From Sialis fuliginosa (lineage: Eukaryota > Arthropoda > Insecta > Megaloptera > Sialidae), in assembly GCA_961205875.1 (NCBI GenBank), contig OY540809.1:28842267-28906266 (forward strand): a DNA stretch of 64,000 nt. The letters are read 5' to 3'. Positions 57,321-64,000 of this stretch are shown one piece after another (the first letter of the stretch is position 1; the number at the start of each line of letters is the position of its first letter). The notes under the pieces were generated by a model. The model made no database searches, was not told the DNA's origin, and saw only the letters and a program-made list of their open reading frames with translations. The position numbers were made by a program, and so were the translations under genes.

Positions 57321-58436
57321 AACGTAAAATTTGCTTGTTTATCGTCATAAAAGAACGAGTTAGCGGACAAAATTTTAATATGTAATTTCGAATGATTTTT
57401 CATAGAAAATAAAATTTGACATTTTAGTTTATGAATGAAAAATTTATGTGCTAATAAACAGATTTAAATTAGAATCTATAGTTAACATAAGTTAGTAGTA
57501 GTTTTGTAGTTGTGGAAAAAATTGAAATATGTACATATATTATTGTTTATGCTTTTTTTAAATGAGACGTTTTTGATTTAGATTTAAAAAACATTGCGAA
57601 AATAAATGTAGACTAAAAAAAAATTATGTAAAAGCTTAAAAATGTGACAAAATGTATGTAACAAAAACCCACGATCGAGTGAGAACTTGAAAAAATTAAC
57701 ATACCTTTATTTCAAATTCGACTCATTGTTCGAAAAAATATTAAAAAGTAAAAATTATTATAAATAAATGTTTTCCGAATTTTAAATAATTATAAGTGAC
57801 TTTTATTAAAAAAGTGACGGTTTGGAAAAAAGTTAAAACTTTTTTTTAAATAAACGAATTGTTATTAAAAAAAGTTTGACATAATATGAAATATGCACCA
57901 TTATATGTGTAGGTACTTTGTCTGTTTCTTGGAAAATAGACTATTACTAACATGAAAATAATGGTATTGTTTCCAATACCTCATAAAATAAATAATATAA
58001 GCAATGTTTACAATTTCGTTCACCTTATATTGTCCTTTTACCTTTTGGTGTATCCTTAAGAGACACGAAAGGATGTGAGCAATTAACGTGTAATAAAACT
58101 AAATGCCGAATATGGGAAAACCCAGACACAAGATTTGGCAAGTAACAATTATTGGCAAAAATGTTACCCCTAAAATAAATACTCTGTTTGGGTAATACAG
58201 GTAGAAAATAACGTATGGATGTGTATCGATAACACGTGTTACTCATATGACTCATATACATATGTATGAATAGCAGGTGATATGGCTTTAACATGGTTGT
58301 TATTTTAAATTTAATATTATAATGTTTTAAATAAATGAATTTGAATTGTTTATTTATATACTATAATTGATAATACGACTGTTTTGGAAATTCATCGCTT
58401 AAATCTTAATTTAGGCGTCTTAAAACGTGTTCTATG
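57321..58436. other. AT-rich spacer
   Basis: An 89-codon minus frame (58025-58294) has no domain. Nothing else is recognisable. Confidence 0.4.
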
Positions 58437-58438
58437 TA

Positions 58439-59589
58439 CAGTGTGTCCCAGAATAGATGTAATGAGAGGTGTAATGAACAAAAAGGGTGTTTTATAAGCA
58501 AAGTTGTAAAAATAACCAAGAACAAACTACCTAGGTACCTATATTTTTTTAAATATGAAAAAGATCCATTCATAAAGTAGCCCCAAACCGAATTTCAGAG
58601 CATTAGAAAAATTAAATAGAATGGCTTGGCCATAAAAAGCACACCCTTAGACTTTTGAAACTATCGTTTTTTGAAGAATGTTATTAAAAAAATGGTAATT
58701 TTCTTATCTTTACTCTCATTTCTTGTAAAAATTGATATTAATTGTAATAATAGTGGTTATTAAGTTCATTTCAAAACAATAAATAAAATACATTACATTA
58801 CCTCACTTTCAAGTAGTATATTTTCTTAAAACAATTTGTCACAAAAGAATAAATAAATACAGAACCTGAAAATCATATTCCACATTTTTCAAAAAACATA
58901 CCATACTTTATTTATATTTTTATGACAGAAAATTAAAACCAATCGATATTAAATTAAGTGAACATGTAAGGGGGTTACTGAAGAAATTTAATATATAATT
59001 GTCATTTTATCAAATTTCATACGAAAAAAATAATGGGACGAGAGTTATACCACACTTCAAAGCATGCTTTGGGTGTGCTAATTAAGTAGATATTTTATTG
59101 TAAAGTGAAAAGTAGAGTATGGAAATAACAATAGAGTCGCATTATTTAGTTGTTATTGACAATCTGTCAAATGTGGCGTTGTCTGATCTTGTCATTCTCA
59201 TCATCTCTAATTTATCGTCAATGTTGAACAAGCTCAAAACCAAAATATTTAAAAAAATAAGGGAAAATGTTAATTTTTATTGTATCGTTCAAAATAAAAT
59301 GCAATTTATTTAATAAATTTCATTACATTTTTTAAAAATTATTTATAAAATTTGGTATAAGGTGCCAAAATTACATTTTAAACAACTTTTCTTAGTATTT
59401 TTTTTCTTATTTAAAAAAATAGAGGTACTTTATTCTTGGTAATTTTTTCAACTTTGTTTATGAAATACGCTGAAGACCAAACCAACTAATTTTTGGTATA
59501 CATTAGTTTTACACCAAGCAGGACTCGATCCCCAAATTTCATTTTTTTTTTCATTACACCTCTTGTTACATCTATCCTGGGACAAACTG
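58439..59589. mobile_element. TA-flanked TIR element (CAGTGTGTCCCA), 1.15 kb
   Basis: CAGTGTGTCCCAGAATAGATG and CATCTATCCTGGGACAAACTG are inverted, with 'ggtgtaatgaa' / 'ttcattacacc' inside and TA at both edges. This suits Tc1/mariner-type mobilisation. The interior is AT-rich; a 64-codon frame is not transposase-like. Confidence 0.65.
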
Positions 59590-59591
59590 TA

Positions 59592-60113
59592 CGTATAAAA
59601 AGTTACAATTTATAAATTTTTGCTTGTACGTTAACTGGAAGCAATTTATTGCCCTAATTAACAAAATGTATATAAAATGATACATCATAATTTTCCAGTC
59701 ATACTTATTCACATTTCCTATTCCTTGGAGAAGAAACAATATACATACATTACTGTATAGTTTGTGCTATTGTTTAAAGAATCATTAAAAAATTCACACA
59801 ACTGTCATTAGGGACCGACTTTACCTGACTAGCACCTACATGTTTGCGTGTACGTGTCTGTGTGTGTTATTGAAAACGAGCAGGCTAAAACAAGTGTGGA
59901 GGAAATCTAGATAAAATCTTATTTAGACATGATTACCTAATAATATATTATTCTTATAACATAGAATGACAAAGAGACAAGGCAGCTGTGATTTTTTTCT
60001 TCTATTATTATTTTCTTTTATAAAATTTGTTTTTACATTGATACGAAGTGATTTAGGATTTGGTACTATGTACATATATAGATATATCAGAATTATTCAT
60101 CAGAACAGATATG
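59592..60113. other. AT-rich spacer
   Basis: A short GT tract lies at about 59844-59870. Nothing else. Confidence 0.4.
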
Positions 60114-60116
60114 TTA

Positions 60117-60654
60117 TAGTCCGAGAGGTGAGCGACAAAATTTTGCAACTACTTTATAAAGACTGATTTTTTTATATTACGTCACATTTTTGGTGTAGCG
60201 ATACAGCCTGTCGTCAGTCAGCTAGTTTCGTTAGCGTTTGGCGCGGGGGCGGCTTTAACTTTGTAAAAAATCGATACACGTTGCAACTACTTTATAAAAT
60301 CTGAAAATTTATTTGTAAGCAGTATACTAAGTAAGAACCCCTTTTATCATAGCCAACTTTCAAAATCTTGCAACCGGGCGCGTCAGCAGCGCGTTAAACT
60401 CGTAAAGTTAAATGCGCTGACTGTGATGAAAGGGGCTTTTATTTAGTATACTGCTTAGAAATAAATTTCGAGATTTTATAAAGTAGTTGCAACGTGTATC
60501 GATTTTTTACAAAGTTAAAGCCGCCCCCGCCAAACGCTAACAAAACTAGCTGACTGACGACAGACTGTATCTCTACACCACAAATGTGACGTAATATAAA
60601 AAAATCAGCCTTTATAAAGTAGTTGCATAATTTTGTCGCTCACCTCCCCGACTA
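60117..60654. mobile_element. Foldback element with near-identical ~235-nt arms
   Basis: TAGTCCGAGAGGTGAGCGAC and GTCGCTCACCTCCCCGACTA are the ends; TTA flanks both (60114-60116, 60655-60657), as in PIF/Harbinger insertions. Each arm carries 'tgcaactactttataaa' twice, and a GC-rich block (gcgggggcggcttt). The loop is about 65 nt. No gene. Confidence 0.75.
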
Positions 60655-60657
60655 TTA

Positions 60658-60985
60658 GAAGAGGAGGCCAAGAAATGAAGAAAGAAGAAGAAGAACAGGT
60701 ATGTATATGGCCTCAGCTTCTGTAATAATGTAATACTGCCGTACTTTAAAAACAAAACGCTTTGCACATGTACTGATTTGTATCAATTTTAAGGAAATAT
60801 ACAACTGATTAAAAGACAAACACATTTTTTTTAAAATAAATACGTATAATTTTTTTGGCCGGCGGTGTACAAAACGGTCTTAAATCTAATCCAACATAAT
60901 TATACAGATAGAAAATATATCGTTTGTAATAATTTGTCGATAGTAATCGATTAACATGATTTATTTGTGTGTATACTTTCTGGAG
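60658..60985. other. AT-rich spacer with (GAA)n
   Basis: A gaagaagaagaa run at 60680-60696. Nothing else. Confidence 0.4.
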
Positions 60986-60989
60986 GTAG

Positions 60990-61100
60990 AGAACTCGCTC
61001 AAGTGTAACACACATCACGCATCCGGCAGGTGGGTGTGTGAGCGGAGGTGTGAGTGTGCGGGCTCTCATCTCACGGAGTACGAGAACCGGCTGATAAATG
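60990..61100. other. Short GC-richer patch
   Basis: Contains 'catccggcaggtgggtgtgtg'. Mirror frames on both strands are shadows. Confidence 0.25.
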
Positions 61101-61307
61101 ACAATGTTTATTCTGAACATTTTTCGGATTTCATTTTATAGTTTATTCGTATTGTTAAAATATGTACGTATTTTTGAGGGAGGGGGAATACGTGTAATTC
61201 CATTGATATTTATTTTTACGAGCAGTCCATTTATTTGGACGAGAGAGTCTTTATGATTCAAAATTAATTGGTGGGTAGTTTTAATAAATAAATATTCTGT
61301 AATTATA

Positions 61308-61730
61308 CAGAGGCGTAGTTAGAGGTCTCTGCGTCGTCCTCGGCAAATCCCGAAAAAAATGCCACCTTTTTAGTCCTCATGCCGTGCAGTTTTTACACCA
61401 CGTGCCCGACGGGGACCAGTTTCGCAAATCTCTAGTTACTTTGTTTTGTTATTTAGTAATATCAAAATATTTGGATTTCTTATTTTAGAGAAACTGAATA
61501 AATTATGGGTTTGTTGTTTGTTTGCATAAATTTAGATTTAAATTGAAACTATCAAAAAATTAAAAATATACGAAAATATAATCAGGTGCGTCTTAAAAAA
61601 ATTTCGAACTAATATTTTTTTAATAAAAAGCACTTTATTGGTTTTTATTTAAATTGTTCAATAATTTATTACCTTTGGTGAATTTGGCACGAGGAAGTAT
61701 TGTGCATTTACTTGGTAGATGTTTTATATA
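61308..61730. mobile_element. hAT end (CAGAGGCGTAGTTAG) plus dispersed-repeat segment
   Basis: The left terminus is hAT-like, without a recognised right end. 61590-61730 is the inverse of 6515-6680 (shared gaacaatttaaataaaaacc and ccaagtaaatgcacaat), linking this element to the one at 6362-7015. Confidence 0.4.
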
Positions 61731-62094
61731 TACAGTGTATTCCAAGTTGATTAAGACAGGAAATTTAACATGGTACCCCTTCTATCACAATACCGATCTA
61801 ATGAAATGAGATGGTAATAGCTATGTCTCTCTCTCGCACACTTTATTCAGAGCGATCTAACATAACTCCCTGGTGGTAAAATTAAAAAGATCTTTGACAG
61901 TTCATTATTTGTAATATATAGCGTCTTCAGAAAAAGGTATAGTGACTATATTTGAGTTTTATTTGAATACTAATGTAAGTATTTGATTACATATTGTTTT
62001 TTTCGTCTGTTTAATAACGTTGTACGTATATTTCCATTTATATAATTGTGAAACCACTTTAATAATTATTTTCCCACCATTTACGCATGCGTAA
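61731..62094. other. AT-rich spacer
   Basis: Nothing firm; 'cagtgtattccaagttg' after TA at 61731 could be an old TIR end. Confidence 0.35.
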
Positions 62095-62161
62095 GGAGTG
62101 AGGGAAACAGCTTGGAGGGGAATTCGAACTTCAAGGGTTCGAACTTATAGGAGTCCAACTG
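62095..62161 (-). mobile_element. pogo-like TIR end fragment
   Basis: On the minus strand CAGTTGGACTCCTATAAG starts next to TA (62162-62163), and 'gttcgaacccttgaagttcgaa' follows, as in pogo-type termini. The opposite end is not clear. Confidence 0.4.
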
Positions 62162-63196
62162 TATATAAAATAAGGATTTCTTGGTTCAAGTACACCTTTC
62201 TACCCATGTACTTTGATAAAGAAGTAACTGACACACCTGTATATCCTTGCATAGAGAAAAATTAAATAGAGTCGGTCCTGCCAAACGTAGAACTCAGAAG
62301 ACATCGCTGCATCGGATGCAAGATACTCAAGAAACGAGTCACGCTCAGATGGCTTACGTAATTGTCGACAGTTTTTGTGTGTCCGTGTGTGTATGTGTGA
62401 GTGAGTGTGATTTTCTTTTTCGACACCTGGTTTTTTGTGATCCTCTGTCGTATCGGACGTGGAAATCTTGAGCCGTGAACAAATCGCATGTAATTAGTTT
62501 TATTGTTCGGGCTAATTCCAGCGATTATTGGAACTACTACTCCCCGCTATCTGTGTAGATATGTCCGCCCATCACTTGTTTATAGTACACTTATTTCTCA
62601 GAATTGTACGTATATACTGCATGTACGTAACATACGTATGTATATGTAAGCAGGTGTACTTTACAAATAAGTCATATTATGCGGTTTGTATTTTTATGTT
62701 TCATAGACTTAACTAATGAGGTAATGATCTCTTTATCTATTTTCTACATGTTTCTACATTGTTATTTTATTTGTTTCATGAAATAGAAATGGTATATTCG
62801 TCTTTCTTACATACAACGCGGTAAATATCCATTTATTTAGAAAGCAATTTAAAAAAAATTTCTTTGTTTCATTAGTAATTTTAGTTTTTGTCTATTAACA
62901 ACCTTTATTTAGTATTGTACACCTCAATATAACGGACTAATTCAGGTGAGAGGGTATCCGATGAAGCTGAAATTTAGTTTTTATAAAAAAGGTTGCCGAA
63001 CGTGTACATTAAAAATGGACAAATTAGTTAGTTTATCCATTTATACTTATTAGGTACATGTTTTGAAATTAAAATTCTGCATAGAAAAAATGTCATTCTA
63101 TCTGTTCTAAACGAAAAAAATTGGAAAATTACCAGATATTTTCGTACGATATATCCGTTTCATCAAGGTTCTTTATATCCTATTTTAGTTGTTATA
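62162..63196. other. Non-coding with GT tract, no gene supported
   Basis: A GT tract lies at about 62376-62405. Mirror frames at 62247-62489 on both strands show no domain. The rest is AT-rich. Confidence 0.4.
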
Positions 63197-63640
63197 AGGT
63201 ACTGGCGCCAGTCTTGGATAATACCCCATTATTGGACACTTGTTTAATTCTACGTACTAAATTAGAAATATTTTGATTCATGTCATTTATAATTAAATTG
63301 ATTTAATAAAGAGGTACTTGTTTTATTAGTAACATGAGTTCATGATAGTTACAAAAAAGAAGCCGATCAATCCCAAACAAAACAGTATACCTTGTTCTTA
63401 AAGGATACACTTTTGTGTCGTAGTACTTATCATTTTGTAATACTGGAGAGAAAACACAAACAAAGTAAAGGGCTATAATTTAAATAAAACAAACAACATT
63501 TTCGGACTTTGGTAATTAAATTGATTTGATAAAGAGCTTTTATTTGTAATATGAGTTCATAAGAATAACAAAAAGGCCCACAAATCCCAAAAAACAGTAT
63601 ACTTTGCTATTAATGTGTCAATACTGGTGCCACTACCTTA
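63197..63640 (-). mobile_element. GTACTGGCA-ended element, copy 4 (rearranged)
   Basis: Inverted relative to copies 1-3: AAGGTACTGGCGCCAG at the left and CTGGTGCCACTACCTT at the right. The terminal module 'attaaattgattt(a/g)ataaagag ... aacagtata' is present twice (about 63290 and 63516), so the copy has an internal duplication and has lost the middle. Confidence 0.6.
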
Positions 63641-63858
63641 CTGGAATATTTATTATTTCCGGAAGCTATTGCAATTTATATACATATATCAAAAGTTTAT
63701 TTCGGGTCGTCCTGTACTGACTGTGTTCTAACTCCTTTCATTCCAGTTTATATGTTAAACTTAATATAAAAGTTAGAAGATAATGAAATATTATTATAAA
63801 ATTAATAACAATGCATACGAGTATTATTTATATTCAAATGTGTATAGTAGGTATTGGA
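63641..63858. other. AT-rich lead-in to possible exon
   Basis: AT-rich. 'tgtatag' at 63841-63847 could be a splice acceptor for a plus-strand exon. Confidence 0.3.
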
Positions 63859-64000
63859 ATGGAACAAAGACTATGTGTAGATGATTCTCGCGATACGTCG
63901 GCCAAGAGGCGTTGCTCATCGTCGTGGTTATGTGTCAGTAATGATGATGACGCCGCGCGCCGCCGTGAGTGGGAACCGAACCATGCACCGTTTCTTCCTT
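63859..64000 (+). CDS. Possible N-terminal or internal coding exon, cut by window end
   Basis: From ATG at 63859 the frame stays open for 47 codons to the edge (MEQRLCVDDSRDTSAKRRC..., then a DDD run, a basic RRRE patch and ...HAPFLP). Composition switches abruptly to CpG-rich, unlike the AT-rich flanks. In-frame ATGs also occur at 63838 and 63811, and an acceptor-like 'tatag' precedes. The minus strand is open too (63998-63834, with RRRAASSS and HNHDDEQRLLADVSRE), so the coding strand is not proven. I recognise no family. It may be the edge of the gene whose intron or flank fills the window. Confidence 0.35.
   Translation, partial: MEQRLCVDDSRDTSAKRRCSSSWLCVSNDDDAARRREWEPNHAPFLP

Noticed and set aside
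60809-61120. 103-codon minus frame
   Set aside because: Low-complexity AT-rich translation with a mirror frame on the plus strand; no family recognised.
62247-62489. Possible coding exon with mirror frames
   Set aside because: Neither strand shows a domain, splice sites or compositional change comparable to 63859-64000.

Overview
This looks like a non-coding stretch of an insect nuclear genome, most likely a lepidopteran. It is AT-rich with long gene-free stretches and carries (TTAGG)n-like tracts (the insect telomere motif). It is densely populated by non-autonomous DNA transposons and Helitron-like elements. One block (4757-5335) carries the 'ggttccgta...cccttataggatcac...(TGTC)n' motif that I associate with moth and butterfly genomes; that assignment is from memory, not from a search. 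No bacterial, organellar, rRNA or confident tRNA sequence is visible. The longest open frames are about 100 codons, lack domains and overlap repeats, so I call none of them a gene.

Layout. 0-10 kb: a truncated Helitron (2109-2533), a small foldback element (2899-3208), and a hAT element (3847-5386) that contains an intact Helitron (3929-4756) with a foldback element abutting it; then more hAT-like and Helitron remnants and a hAT with a perfect 8-bp duplication (9380-10061). 10-20 kb: AT-rich sequence, three copies of a dispersed ~0.5 kb repeat (one split by a foldback insertion), GC/CpG-rich islands at 14.0, 15.8, 16.8 and 18.1 kb, and a hAT at 17.3 kb. 20-32 kb: a compact hairpin, a full Helitron (21281-22155), a pogo-like MITE, two hATs, long-TIR foldbacks, two copies of an AGATTGG-ended MITE, and several copies of a ~570 bp GTACTGGCA-ended element. 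32-42 kb: mostly AT-rich sequence with islands of higher GC at 32.2, 34.9, 37.2, 38.3, 39.5 and 41.1 kb; these are the best candidates for enhancers, promoters or untranslated exons of a large gene. 42-51 kb: two nested stacks. The first is a 570-bp element holding a solo-LTR-like insert (with a further insert inside it) and a MITE. The second is a Helitron (46468-50673) holding a TIR element with a 1.4 kb spliced-gene-like cargo and a 1.7 kb giant foldback. 51-64 kb: pogo element with a transposase remnant, hAT, mariner-like and foldback elements, and at the very end (63859-64000) an open GC-rich segment that may be the start of a real exon.

How it works together: apart from the possible terminal exon there is no pathway here. 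The window reads as a large intron or intergenic region of a host gene, built by repeated transposon insertion. Because elements insert into each other, several empty sites can be rebuilt by comparing copies inside the window, which gives firm element boundaries and an order of events.
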